Below, piece by piece: positions 18,011 to 27,600 of a stretch of DNA of 64,000 bases. The stretch's first letter is position 1; every line of letters starts with the position of its first letter. A program made the translations under genes and the position numbers. Location: contig DATKYN010000141.1 of assembly GCA_035528435.1 (NCBI GenBank), positions 1-64,000 of the forward strand, written 5' to 3'. This stretch comes from SG8-40 sp035528435 (lineage in GTDB: Bacteria > Pseudomonadota > Gammaproteobacteria > Burkholderiales > Eutrophovitaceae). The notes beneath the pieces are model-generated. The model ran no database searches and was not told the DNA's origin. It saw only the letters and a program-made list of their open reading frames with translations.

Positions 18011-18514
18011 TCAAATCGCCAGCCGCTCTGCCTTGCGCAGTTTCTTGACGATGCGTTGCTGTTTCAGGGGAGACAGATACTCTACAAATACCTTGCCTTT
18101 GAGGTGGTCCATTTCATGCTGCACACAGACAGCAAGCAGGCCTTCGGCATCGAATTCAAAGGGTTTGCCATCCCGATCAAGTGCCTTGACACGTATTTTC
18201 TCGGCCCGGGACACCTTGTCATAGATTCCGGGAACGCTCAAACAGCCTTCTTCGCATTCAATTTGACCAGATGATTCGATAATTTCAGGATTGATGAGTA
18301 CCAAAAGTTGGTCTTTAGTCTCAGAAAGATCCATAACGATCAGTTGCTTATGGACATTAACCTGTGTCGCCGCGAGACCGATACCAGGTGCCGCGTACAT
18401 CGTCTCAGCCATGTCGTCGATCAACGAACGGGTGTTGTGGTCGACCTGCCGCACCGCTTCGGCGACGGTATACAGGCGTGGATCAGGGTATTTGAGAATC
18501 TGGAGAAATGCCAT
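18011..18514 (-). CDS. def: Peptide deformylase
   Basis: Iron-dependent enzyme removing the N-formyl group from nascent proteins. The 167-residue type 1B enzyme has all three motifs: GIGLAATQV, EGCLSVP (Cys metal ligand) and QHEMDHLKG (HExxH metal site with catalytic Glu). It is the first gene of the def-fmt-rsmB-DUF4390-ntrY-ntrX minus-strand block, so the AT-rich 18515-18637 region must carry its promoter, facing the plus-strand LysM gene. Confidence 0.97.
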   Translation of the reverse strand: MAFLQILKYPDPRLYTVAEAVRQVDHNTRSLIDDMAETMYAAPGIGLAATQVNVHKQLIVMDLSETKDQLLVLINPEIIESSGQIECEEGCLSVPGIYDKVSRAEKIRVKALDRDGKPFEFDAEGLLAVCVQHEMDHLKGKVFVEYLSPLKQQRIVKKLRKAERLAI

Positions 18515-18637
18515 AAATGCTTGCTAATTTAATAGACTATATGCAGAATTTAAACCAAAATGTCTGATATGAAGAGGCTATCAATTTTCGCCGAAAACCT
18601 CTTGGGCCGACAACGCCTGAGCACAAGGACCTTACAA
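18515..18637. promoter_or_regulatory. Divergent def / LysM promoter region
   Basis: This 123-base gap separates two divergent transcription units. Bases 18520-18558 are clearly AT-rich compared with flanking coding DNA (ctaatttaatagactatatg). I cannot assign -35/-10 pairs with confidence on either strand. An SD-like aagga at 18622-18626 supports the LysM start at 18638. Confidence 0.5.
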
Positions 18638-19717
18638 ATGGGCAAGTCAATTATATATATGGTGTTATCCGCGATCGCCATGTTCGCCAGCCCCGCCCTG
18701 GTGACTGCGCAGGACAGCAAGGCGACAGCGCCGCTCGCCCTGGTCGAGAATCCACCGTCCCGATACGTCGTTGTTAAAGGTGACACGCTTTGGGATATCT
18801 CTGGCAGGTTTCTGCGTGATCCCTGGCGATGGCCCGATATATGGGGTTTGAACCGTGACGAAATAAAGAACCCGCACTGGATTTATCCTGGCGATGTTCT
18901 TGTCCTCGATTTTTCCGGCCGGACACCCCGCCTGCGTTTCGAAGGCGACACCGGCTGGTCGCTGGTTAGAGAGCGTCTCAGTCCGGAGATACGTACCTCC
19001 GCACTGGGCTCGCCAGCGATCCCGACGTTCTCACCCAACCTCGTGAGATCCTATCTGGCAAATACTCTGATCGTGGACGAGAAACAACTGGAGCTCGCGC
19101 CGAGAATCATCTCCGGTCATGAGGGTCGGATCGTACTCGGGCCCGGTGATATCGCCTACGCGAAAGGCGTCACGGATGCCCGAACCAAAAGCTACTATGC
19201 GGTAAGAGAGGGGCGCACGTTCACCGACCCCGATACTGATGAAGTACTGGGATATGAAGCAGTGTATCTCGGTGATACGCGCGTCAAGGAAGTCGCCGAC
19301 ATTACAACGCTCTCGATCAGCCGGGCAGAGCGCGAAATCAACCCCGGTGACCGTTTGCTGACCATGACCAAGCGTGACGACGCACCCTACATGCCACGGC
19401 CGCCAACCCGCAAGATTACCGGGAAGATCGTTGCGGCCGCCAAGGAAGGTGTGACCGAGATCGGCCCGCTCACCGTTGTGATTCTGAATCGCGGGCGCCG
19501 CGATGGCCTCGAGACCGGCAATGTTCTTGCGTTGTCACGCACAGGTGAAACGGTTCGGCCCGCGGGTTCGAGCGATCCCGGAGAGCGGGTCAAACTACCC
19601 GACGAGCGATATGGCGTCGTCTTTGTCTTCAAGGTGTACGACCGCTTGTCATACGCACTGGTGATGAACACAACTCGATCAGTCAAGATTAACGATACTG
19701 TACTGACACCATCCTGA
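18638..19717 (+). CDS. LysM-domain exported protein
   Basis: Peptidoglycan-associated LysM protein of the family encoded immediately upstream of dprA in many beta- and gammaproteobacteria. From ATG 18638 it has 359 residues with a signal peptide (MGKSIIYMVLSAIAMFASP, cleavage near VTAQ); the longer frame from 18560 would bury this signal. A single LysM follows: YVVVKGDTLWDISGRFLRDPWRWPDIWGLN to IYPGDVLVL. The remaining 270 residues have no recognisable catalytic motif. The stop codon abuts the dprA ATG directly, implying co-expression. Function unknown beyond probable cell-wall binding. Confidence 0.85.
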   Translation: MGKSIIYMVLSAIAMFASPALVTAQDSKATAPLALVENPPSRYVVVKGDTLWDISGRFLRDPWRWPDIWGLNRDEIKNPHWIYPGDVLVLDFSGRTPRLRFEGDTGWSLVRERLSPEIRTSALGSPAIPTFSPNLVRSYLANTLIVDEKQLELAPRIISGHEGRIVLGPGDIAYAKGVTDARTKSYYAVREGRTFTDPDTDEVLGYEAVYLGDTRVKEVADITTLSISRAEREINPGDRLLTMTKRDDAPYMPRPPTRKITGKIVAAAKEGVTEIGPLTVVILNRGRRDGLETGNVLALSRTGETVRPAGSSDPGERVKLPDERYGVVFVFKVYDRLSYALVMNTTRSVKINDTVLTPS

Positions 19718-20797
19718 ATGACCGGTGCGGAGCTCAAGGCCTGGCTGGGGCTTGGGCTCATCCCGCGCCTGGGACCGGTTGGATTCCGCAAACTGCTGAG
19801 CCGTTTCGGCAACCCTGAGGCGGCACTTGGCGCGAGCAAGGCCGCGCTGGAACAGGTCATCGGCCCGGCATTGGCCGCGTCCGTGGCAGAAGGTCCTGAT
19901 GCACAACAGCTGGCCGGCTCTCTCAACTGGGCGGCCGGCGAGCACAATCGCATTCTGACCCTCGCGGATAAAGATTATCCACGCGGTCTCCTCGAAATCT
20001 CTGATCCGCCCCCGTTGCTCTATCTAAAGGGGGAATCCAGGTTGCTGCAACAGGACGCACTCGCGATCGTCGGCAGCCGGAACGCAACACCGCAAGGAAT
20101 CGATAACGCCGAAGCCTTCGCCCGGGATTTGTCAAACAATGGTTTTACCGTTGTCAGCGGCCTGGCGCTCGGTATCGACGCGGCGGCCCATCGCGGAGGC
20201 TTGCGTGGGAAAGGCTCCTCGATTGCGGTGGTAGCGACCGGACTGGATAGCGTTTATCCGGCACGTAACCGGGACCTCGCGCATGAAATTTCGCAACAAG
20301 GATTACTGCTTTCGGAATTTGCGCTAGGCACCAAACCGCTGGCGGGAAATTTCCCTCGCCGCAACCGTCTGATCAGTGGATTGGCGAAAGGTGTGCTGGT
20401 CGTAGAGGCTGCCGTCAAGAGCGGTTCACTGATCACCGCGCGCTACGCGCTTGAGCAGGGGCGTGAGGTTTTCGCGATACCAGGCTCGGTGCATTCTCCC
20501 CTGTCGAGGGGCTGCCACGCTCTTATCAAGCAAGGCGCAAAACTCGTTGAAACTTCTACTGACATTCTCGAAGAATTTGGCCGACAGACCGTCCTGGAAG
20601 GGACTACGCGTAAGCACACACCGGCACTTAGGCATCCTCTGCTGCTCCGGGGAATCGGATTCGACCCGGTCGATCTTGATACGATCTGCACTCGCTGCGG
20701 CTTGACTGCCGAGAAAGCATCGGCGATGCTGTTGGAACTGGAACTCGACGGCGCGGTCGTAAAACTGGCTGGAGGGAAATTCCAGCGAGTCCGCTAG
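19718..20797 (+). CDS. dprA: DNA-processing protein DprA
   Basis: Loads RecA on incoming single-stranded DNA during natural transformation. The 359 residues have an N-terminal SAM-like region, the Rossmann-fold DprA domain with AIVGSRNATPQGIDNAEAFA, VVSGLALGIDAAAHRG, GTKPLAGNFPRRNRLISGLA and EAAVKSGSLITARYALEQGREVFAIPGSV, and a C-terminal winged-helix-like segment. It starts at the base after the LysM stop codon and is followed by smg, the usual dprA-smg-topA order. Presence of DprA alone does not show competence. Confidence 0.95.
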   Translation: MTGAELKAWLGLGLIPRLGPVGFRKLLSRFGNPEAALGASKAALEQVIGPALAASVAEGPDAQQLAGSLNWAAGEHNRILTLADKDYPRGLLEISDPPPLLYLKGESRLLQQDALAIVGSRNATPQGIDNAEAFARDLSNNGFTVVSGLALGIDAAAHRGGLRGKGSSIAVVATGLDSVYPARNRDLAHEISQQGLLLSEFALGTKPLAGNFPRRNRLISGLAKGVLVVEAAVKSGSLITARYALEQGREVFAIPGSVHSPLSRGCHALIKQGAKLVETSTDILEEFGRQTVLEGTTRKHTPALRHPLLLRGIGFDPVDLDTICTRCGLTAEKASAMLLELELDGAVVKLAGGKFQRVR

Positions 20798-20831
20798 TGA
20801 TAGCGGAATTATCAAACAGCCTTGGGGACTC

Positions 20832-21287
20832 ATGTTCGACATACTTGTCTATCTCGTCGAAAACTATTTTCACAATGGCCAACTTCCCGATGCTGAAACG
20901 ATAACCAAACGCCTGTCTGCAGCCGGTTTTGAAGAAGAAGACATTTCCGAGGCGCTTACCTGGCTGAGTGGCTTTGGTCACCCGGACGAAACAGATGGTG
21001 AGTCGGCGTTCGCCCAAAGTCGTGGTTTTCGCATTTACGCTGACGAGGAACTGACTAACCTGACTGCCGAGGCACGTGGGTTTATTCTTTTTCTGCAGGA
21101 CTCGGAGATTATCTCCGCGCCGCAACGCGAATTGATCATTGAGCGCGTGCTTGCTTTGCCCGAAACTTCTGTGGATCTCGAAAGAATAAAACTGATTGTG
21201 CTGATGGTGTTATGGAACCAACAGCAGTCGGTCGACAGCCTCGTACTGGAGTTGCTGGCCAGTCGCGATAACAGTAGCCCTCAGTAA
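20832..21287 (+). CDS. smg: Smg family protein (DUF494)
   Basis: A 151-residue member of the Smg/DUF494 family, opening MFDILVYLVENYFHNGQLPDAETITKRLSAAGFEEEDI, which is typical of the family. No catalytic motif is visible; the N-terminal 70 residues look like a helical, winged-helix-type fold. It lies 34 bases after dprA and 85 bases before topA, a neighbourhood conserved in gammaproteobacteria. Molecular function is not established. Confidence 0.92.
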   Translation: MFDILVYLVENYFHNGQLPDAETITKRLSAAGFEEEDISEALTWLSGFGHPDETDGESAFAQSRGFRIYADEELTNLTAEARGFILFLQDSEIISAPQRELIIERVLALPETSVDLERIKLIVLMVLWNQQQSVDSLVLELLASRDNSSPQ

Positions 21288-21372
21288 AAACGACTCCCCA
21301 AGCCCAGCATTTGCTTGCTCCGGAGCCGGCATCTTCTTATTATCTCGCCCTCTTTTTCAAATCGCCGCGTGA

Positions 21373-24069
21373 ATGTCGCAAAATCTGCTGATTGTTGAGT
21401 CGCCCTCGAAGGCGAAAACCTTGAAGAAATACCTGGGTAAGGGCTTCGACATCCTTGCGTCCTACGGTCATGTTCGCGACCTGGAAGCGAAAGAGGGCGC
21501 TGTCGATCCCGAAAGCCATTTCAACATGCGCTACGCGCTGGTCGAGCGCAACAAGAAACATGTAGACAGCATCGTCAAAGCAGTCGCCAAGGCCAAGGAG
21601 GTTTATCTCGCGACCGACCCGGACCGCGAAGGTGAGGCCATAGCCTGGCATTTGTCGGAGATACTCAAGGACAAAAAGCTCCTGAAGGATCGCAAGCTGC
21701 ATCGCGTGGTGTTTTATGAAATCACCGAATCTGCGGTGAAGGAAGCCGTACAGAATCCACGCAAGATTTCAATGCCGCTGGTTAATGCGCAACAGGCACG
21801 GCGCGCACTCGATCATCTGGTTGGCTTCAACCTGTCGCCTATCCTGTGGAAAAAAATCGGCCGTAGTCTTTCTGCCGGCCGCGTTCAGAGCCCGGCGTTG
21901 CGCCTGATCGTCGAGCGCGAACAGGATATCGAAAACTTCGATAGCCGCGAGTACTGGACCATCCACCTGGACTCCCAGAAAGGCCCGCAGGGTTTCTCGG
22001 CGAGACTGTTCCAGCACAAGGGCAAGAAAGTCGAACAGTTCTCCTTCGACAGCGAGGCCGAGCAGAAAAAGGCGATCGCACAGATTGAGAAAGCGGCGAA
22101 AGGTACGGTCACGGTCACCCGCGTCGATCGCAAACCGCGATCACGCCAGGCTGCGCCCCCGTTTATCACTTCGACGCTACAGCAAGAAGCGGTGCGCAAG
22201 CTGGGGATGACTTCCCGGACGACCATGAGCACCGCGCAACAACTCTATGAAGGCATCGACATCGGTGGTTCGACGGTAGGTCTGATCACCTATATGCGAA
22301 CGGACTCGGTCGCGCTTGCCAAGGAAGCGGTACAGGAAATTCGCGGCTACATCGGCGAGAATTTCGACGTGGAATATCTTCCCAAGACCCCGGTAACCTT
22401 TCGGAACCGCTCCAAGAACGCGCAGGAAGCACACGAAGCGATCCGACCAACGTCAATCGCGCGCACACCCGCGTCAGTCAGGAAATATTTGCGTCCCGAC
22501 CAGGCTGCACTATATGAAATGGTCTGGAAGCGAACTCTGGCGAGCCAGATGGCGCCGGCACGATTCGATACAACCAGTATCGATCTGGAGGCAGGTAACT
22601 CGGATACGGTCTTTCGTGCCAGCGGACAGGTGCTGGTGTTCCCGGGCTTCATCGCTGTCTATACCGAAGGCGCAGACGATACAGAGCAGGAAGAAGACGC
22701 AAAGCTGCCCAAACTGGAAGTGAATGACACCTTGCCGGTCAAGAAGCTCTATGGCGAGCAGCATTTTACCCAGCCGCCGCCGCGCTACACCGAGGCCAGT
22801 CTGGTCAAGACCCTCGAAGAGTACGGCATTGGCCGGCCGTCTACGTACGCGAACATCATTTCGACTCTGCAGGATCGCGGTTACGCACTTCTCGAGAAGA
22901 AGAGGTTTCTGCCGACCGATGTCGGCCGGCTGGTCAACGGTTTTCTCACCTCGCACTTCAATCATTATCTCGATTACGGATTTACCGCGAATCTCGAGGC
23001 CGAGCTGGACGAGATTTCAAACGGTACCCTGGAGTGGGTATCCGTCATGGAAGAATTCTGGACGAGTTTCGCCGACAATCTGCGCAATAAGGAAACTATA
23101 AGCCGGGGTATCCCTCTGCCCGAAGCCAAAACACCGGTGCGTAGTTGGGAAGCCTACTCGCGTGGTTTTCTGGATCCCGCCTGGCAGGAAAAACAGCTCC
23201 CCGAAAAGTGTCCGAAGTGCAAGAGTGTCGTGCTTCTGCAAAACAGCAGTCGCGGACTATTTGTAGGGTGCAGTGCTTACCCGGATTGCGATTTCACGGA
23301 ACCATTCGGCTCCGGACCGGTGCGCAAAGAACCGCTGGCAATGGGTACCCATGAAGAAACCGGGAAGACGATCTATCTTCTCAGCGGACCGTATGGACCA
23401 TATGTGCAGATCGGTGAGACGCCACCGCAGAGCACAAAGGAAAAGGGTACAAAGAAAAAGAGTGCAAAGGCAAAGAGTGCGACGGAAAAGGCTGCAACGG
23501 AAAAACCAAAACGCGCAGCCTGGCCGAAGGGCGTTCCCTTACCATCCGAGGCTTCTCCGGAGGCCTTGCAGATCGCACTTAAATCACTTTCGCTGCCCCG
23601 GACGCTGGGCAATCACCCCGGGATAGACAAACCAGTTGAAGTCAATATTGGCCGGTTCGGTCCCTATATCAAGCATGACGGCGGTTTCAAATCGATACCA
23701 AAAACCGACAGCGTCTATGACATCGAGCTTGATCGGGCGGTAGAACTGCTGGCACAAGCCAAAGCCCGTGGCGGTGGTGGTCGAAAAATCGGCGTTCACC
23801 CGGACGACGAAAAAGCCATTACTGTGAACGCTGGCCGATACGGTCCGTATCTGAAATACGGCTCAATGAATGTAACCATTCCGGAATCGATCGATCCGGA
23901 AAAGATTTCGCTGGAAGAAGCCCTGGATCTCATCGCCAGCAAGGGCGACAAAGGCAAGAAGCCAACGAAATCCACGAAGGCAAAGCCGAGAAAGACCAGC
24001 GCCGGAAAGAAGACCGCGGCGACGAAAGCGCCGGCCGCCAAGAAGAAAAGCCGCCGCAAGACGGCTTGA
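21373..24069 (+). CDS. topA: DNA topoisomerase I
   Basis: Type IA topoisomerase that relaxes negative supercoils. The 898 residues contain the TOPRIM domain (LLIVESPSKAKTLKKYLG, then ATDPDREGEAIAWHL), the active-site tyrosine in GLITYMRTDSVALA, and FNHYLDYGFTANLEAELD. The C-terminal part has one four-cysteine zinc ribbon (CPKCKSVVLLQNSSRG, then FVGCSAYPDCDF) followed by repeats of the RFGPYIKHDGG / RYGPYLKYG type, and ends in an extremely Lys/Ala-rich tail of about 40 residues. E. coli TopA instead has several zinc ribbons. The stop codon is one base from the convergent gyrB stop. Confidence 0.96.
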   Translation: MSQNLLIVESPSKAKTLKKYLGKGFDILASYGHVRDLEAKEGAVDPESHFNMRYALVERNKKHVDSIVKAVAKAKEVYLATDPDREGEAIAWHLSEILKDKKLLKDRKLHRVVFYEITESAVKEAVQNPRKISMPLVNAQQARRALDHLVGFNLSPILWKKIGRSLSAGRVQSPALRLIVEREQDIENFDSREYWTIHLDSQKGPQGFSARLFQHKGKKVEQFSFDSEAEQKKAIAQIEKAAKGTVTVTRVDRKPRSRQAAPPFITSTLQQEAVRKLGMTSRTTMSTAQQLYEGIDIGGSTVGLITYMRTDSVALAKEAVQEIRGYIGENFDVEYLPKTPVTFRNRSKNAQEAHEAIRPTSIARTPASVRKYLRPDQAALYEMVWKRTLASQMAPARFDTTSIDLEAGNSDTVFRASGQVLVFPGFIAVYTEGADDTEQEEDAKLPKLEVNDTLPVKKLYGEQHFTQPPPRYTEASLVKTLEEYGIGRPSTYANIISTLQDRGYALLEKKRFLPTDVGRLVNGFLTSHFNHYLDYGFTANLEAELDEISNGTLEWVSVMEEFWTSFADNLRNKETISRGIPLPEAKTPVRSWEAYSRGFLDPAWQEKQLPEKCPKCKSVVLLQNSSRGLFVGCSAYPDCDFTEPFGSGPVRKEPLAMGTHEETGKTIYLLSGPYGPYVQIGETPPQSTKEKGTKKKSAKAKSATEKAATEKPKRAAWPKGVPLPSEASPEALQIALKSLSLPRTLGNHPGIDKPVEVNIGRFGPYIKHDGGFKSIPKTDSVYDIELDRAVELLAQAKARGGGGRKIGVHPDDEKAITVNAGRYGPYLKYGSMNVTIPESIDPEKISLEEALDLIASKGDKGKKPTKSTKAKPRKTSAGKKTAATKAPAAKKKSRRKTA

Positions 24070-24070
24070 G

Positions 24071-26470
24071 TCAGATATCGAGGTTGCGCACGCCCAGTGC
24101 GTTGCTCTCGATGAAGTTTCTTCTCGGCTCGACCAGATCGCCCATTAGCGTCGTGAATATTTCGTCGGCCGCGATGACGTCTTCAATTTGCACTCTGAGT
24201 AAGCGCCGCGTCTCCGGGTTCATCGTGGTATCCCACAGCTGATCGGGATTCATTTCGCCCAGACCCTTGTATCGCTGCGTTCCGATTCCCTTCTTGGTTT
24301 CTTCGAGCAGCCAGTCAAGGGCCTGCTTGAACTCGGTAATAGAGCGCTCGCGTTCCTTGCGTCTGATTACCGCACCATCACTGAGCAAGCCCAGTAACAC
24401 TTGCGCAGTTTGTTGTATTTGCGCGTAATCCCCACTCTCGAGAAAATCGACATCAAGGTAAGTACTGCGCTCATTACCGTGGTGAGTGCGCTTGATCAAC
24501 AAATAGTAGGCTTCGGTTTTTTGATCGAACTGCGGCGTAATCTCCAGTTGCTCGGATGCACAGGCCTGCGCGAGACGGCTAGCGGATTCGGCGGCGGCGT
24601 CGGCGTTCTCGAGATTGACCAGTGGGTCTTTCAATAAGGCCCGCAGCACCGTCGGGTCAATACGCCTTCCAACCCGCTCAATTACGGCTTCGGCCAGGAT
24701 GTAGGAGCGTGCAACCTGTTCCAGTGCCTCCGGGGTCAAAGGCGTACTTCCCTCGCCCGGAATTAATTCCGCATCTTTCAACGCGATTTTGAGCAGATAT
24801 TCCTTGAGTTCGTGATCATCTTTCAGGTAGCGCTCTTCCTTACCGTGCTTCACTTTGTACAAGGGCGGCTGCGCGATGAACACATGACCCCGTTCTACCA
24901 GTTCGGGCATCTGTCGGTAGAAAAACGTTAACAGCAACGTACGAATATGTGAGCCATCGACATCGGCATCAGTCATGATGATGATGCGATGGTAACGAAG
25001 TTTCTCGGGTTTATATTCTTCTTTTCCGATTCCCGTACCCAGCGCCGTAATCAGCGCCGCAATTTCCTGGGAAGACACGAGTTTCTCGAACCGCGCCCTC
25101 TCCACGTTCAGAATCTTTCCTTTGAGTGGCAATATCGCCTGGAATTTGCGGTCTCTTCCCTGCTTGGCAGAACCACCAGCCGAATCACCCTCGACCAGGT
25201 AGAGTTCGCACTTCGACGGATCCTTTTGCTGGCAGTCCGCCAGCTTGCCGGGTAAACCAAAACCATCCATCACACCTTTACGACGCGTCATTTCGCGGGC
25301 TTTGCGCGCCGCCTCTCGCGCTCTTGCCGCTTCAATGATTTTCGACACGATTATTTTCGCGTCGTTTGGTTTTTCCAGCAGCCACGCCGACAATTCCTTG
25401 CCAACGGCTTCCTCTACAAGCGGTCTGACTTCCGAGGAGACAAGCTTTTCCTTTGTCTGCGAGGAGAATTTCGGATCTGGCAGTTTGACTGAAAGCACGC
25501 ATGTCAAACCTTCGCGCATATCATCGCCGCTGGTTTCTACCTTGGCTTTCTTGGCCAACTCCTGCGACTCAATATATTGATTCAACGTTCGCGTCATGGC
25601 ACTGCGCAGGGCTGTCAGGTGCGCTCCGCCATCACGTTGCGGAATATTGTTTGTGAAACAGAGTACCTGCTCCTGATAGGAGTCATTCCACTGCATCGCT
25701 ATCTCCGCGGTCATCTCATTTGCTTCATAGACCGCATGGAAGATATTGGGATGCAGGACGTTCTTTGTCCGGTTGATATATTCAACAAAACCCCGAACGC
25801 CGCCATCGAACTGGAATACTTCTTCCTTTGTTGAAATCTGATCCTGGAGTTCGATACGAACACCGTTGTTGAGGAACGAAAGCTCGCGCAGGCGCTTTGC
25901 AAGAATGTCGTGGTGAAATTCCATATTCTCAAACACGTCAACACTTGGCAGGAAATGAATCTCGGTGCCTCTACGTTCGGTGGTACCAGTCGCTTTGAGC
26001 GGCCCGGTTGGCACGCCGTCGCGAAATTCCATCGTGTAGATTTGACCGTCGCGGCGAATCGTTAGCTTGAGCCACTCGGACAAGGCGTTAACGACGGAAA
26101 CGCCGACACCGTGCAAACCACCTGAAATCTTGTACGAGTTGCTGTCGAACTTGCCACCGGCATGCAAAACGGTCATCACGATCTCCGGTGTCGATCGGCC
26201 TTCCTCGTCATCCGGATGTATGTCGGTCGGAATACCCCGGCCATTGTCTACAACGCTGATCGAACCATCACTGTGAATGACGATCTTGATGTCATCGCAA
26301 TGACCTGCCAACGCTTCGTCAATCGAATTATCGACAACTTCGAATACCATGTGATGTAGCCCGGTTCCATCACTGGTATCACCAATATACATACCGGGCC
26401 GTTTGCGAACCGCTTCCAGTCCCTTGAGGACTCTGATGCTGCCGGCGGTATATTCGTTGTTCTCTGGCAT
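24071..26470 (-). CDS. gyrB: DNA gyrase subunit B
   Basis: ATPase subunit of gyrase, which introduces negative supercoils. At 799 residues it has the long gammaproteobacterial architecture. Visible motifs: GLEAVRKRPGMYIGD, the GHKL ATP site VDNSIDEALAGHCDD and GLHGVGVSVVNALSEW, the TOPRIM acidic motif EGDSAGGSAKQGRDR and the metal-binding DADVDGSHIRTLLLTFFYR, and C-terminal QRYKGLGEMNPDQLWDTTMNP. The gene begins 23 bases after dnaN, so the recF gene usually found between them is missing. Confidence 0.98.
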   Translation of the reverse strand: MPENNEYTAGSIRVLKGLEAVRKRPGMYIGDTSDGTGLHHMVFEVVDNSIDEALAGHCDDIKIVIHSDGSISVVDNGRGIPTDIHPDDEEGRSTPEIVMTVLHAGGKFDSNSYKISGGLHGVGVSVVNALSEWLKLTIRRDGQIYTMEFRDGVPTGPLKATGTTERRGTEIHFLPSVDVFENMEFHHDILAKRLRELSFLNNGVRIELQDQISTKEEVFQFDGGVRGFVEYINRTKNVLHPNIFHAVYEANEMTAEIAMQWNDSYQEQVLCFTNNIPQRDGGAHLTALRSAMTRTLNQYIESQELAKKAKVETSGDDMREGLTCVLSVKLPDPKFSSQTKEKLVSSEVRPLVEEAVGKELSAWLLEKPNDAKIIVSKIIEAARAREAARKAREMTRRKGVMDGFGLPGKLADCQQKDPSKCELYLVEGDSAGGSAKQGRDRKFQAILPLKGKILNVERARFEKLVSSQEIAALITALGTGIGKEEYKPEKLRYHRIIIMTDADVDGSHIRTLLLTFFYRQMPELVERGHVFIAQPPLYKVKHGKEERYLKDDHELKEYLLKIALKDAELIPGEGSTPLTPEALEQVARSYILAEAVIERVGRRIDPTVLRALLKDPLVNLENADAAAESASRLAQACASEQLEITPQFDQKTEAYYLLIKRTHHGNERSTYLDVDFLESGDYAQIQQTAQVLLGLLSDGAVIRRKERERSITEFKQALDWLLEETKKGIGTQRYKGLGEMNPDQLWDTTMNPETRRLLRVQIEDVIAADEIFTTLMGDLVEPRRNFIESNALGVRNLDI

Positions 26471-26493
26471 TTATCGTGTTCTTTCTTTTGTCG

Positions 26494-27600
26494 TCAGATT
26501 CGCATGGGCATGACGACGTACTTGAAGTCCTCGTCACCCGGCACAGTCATCAGCATGCTTGAATTGGCATCACCCAGCGCGCACTCGATTTGCTCCGAGG
26601 ATACGTTACCCAGTAAATCAAGCAGGTACGTCACGTTAAAACCGATGTCCAGTGGTTCACCAGCATACTGCACTTCCAGTTCCTCTTCCGCTTCTTCCTG
26701 TTCCGCATTGGTGCAGACAATTCGTAACAGGTTCTTGGTCAGGACCCAGCGAACTCCCCTGAATTTCTCGTTCGAAAGAATCGATGCCCGTTGCAGGGCT
26801 TGCTGTAGCTCGATACGCGAGATCAGGAAGTGCCCTGGCGTACTGGAGGGAATCACGCGGGTGAAGTCCGGGAATTTTCCATCAACTACTTTGGAAACCA
26901 GATCTACCGACCCAAACCGGCTCCGGACCTGATTCTGCAGAATTTTCAGTTCTACTTTTTCGTCTGTTTCAGTCAACAGTTTGACCATCTCCAGCACGGC
27001 CTTTCGCGGCAGGATCGCTTCTGCGCGGGGATGTGAGCTTTCCAGAGTCGTCGAGATGTAAGCCAGCCGATGTCCGTCGGTCGCGACGAGGGTGAGCTTG
27101 TCATCCTCAACCAGCATCAGCAGTCCATTCAGGTAATAACGAATATCCTGCTGCGCCATGGCGTACTGGACGAGCTGAAGCATTCTCTTCAGTTCTTTCT
27201 GCGAAACGATGACTGTCGTAGCGTCTCCTGAGCCTTCGGCCAGCCTCGGAAAATCCTCTGCCGGTAACGTTTGCAGATTAAAGCGGCTCTTGCCGGCTCT
27301 CACTACAAGTTTACTTTCCTGCGCTTCGAATGATACGGGTGCTTTTTCCGGCAAGGATCGCAGAATGTCCTGCAGCTTGCGGGCAGAAACGGTAATGGCG
27401 TGCGATTTGACTGATTTACTCAAAGTGGCTTCGGTAGCGACCTGTATCTCCAGGTCTGTAGCCAGCAACTTGAGCTCGTTATCCGATGTTTCCAACAGAA
27501 CGTTCGACAGGATCGGAAGCGTATGGCGACGTTCAACAATACCCGAGACCGCTTGCAACGGTTTGAGTAAGGTGTCGCGATCAATATCTAGTAGTTTCAT
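26494..27600 (-). CDS. dnaN: DNA polymerase III sliding clamp (beta subunit)
   Basis: Ring-shaped processivity clamp of the replicase. The 368-residue protein starts MKLLDIDRDTLLKPLQAVSGIVERRHTLPILSNVLLE, typical of the first clamp domain, and ends in the conserved VMPMRI that lies at the protein-binding pocket. Three repeated domains of about 120 residues are expected. It is 213 bases downstream of dnaA on the same strand; that gap contains DnaA-box-like sites. Downstream gyrB is 23 bases away. Confidence 0.98.
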   Translation of the reverse strand: MKLLDIDRDTLLKPLQAVSGIVERRHTLPILSNVLLETSDNELKLLATDLEIQVATEATLSKSVKSHAITVSARKLQDILRSLPEKAPVSFEAQESKLVVRAGKSRFNLQTLPAEDFPRLAEGSGDATTVIVSQKELKRMLQLVQYAMAQQDIRYYLNGLLMLVEDDKLTLVATDGHRLAYISTTLESSHPRAEAILPRKAVLEMVKLLTETDEKVELKILQNQVRSRFGSVDLVSKVVDGKFPDFTRVIPSSTPGHFLISRIELQQALQRASILSNEKFRGVRWVLTKNLLRIVCTNAEQEEAEEELEVQYAGEPLDIGFNVTYLLDLLGNVSSEQIECALGDANSSMLMTVPGDEDFKYVVMPMRI

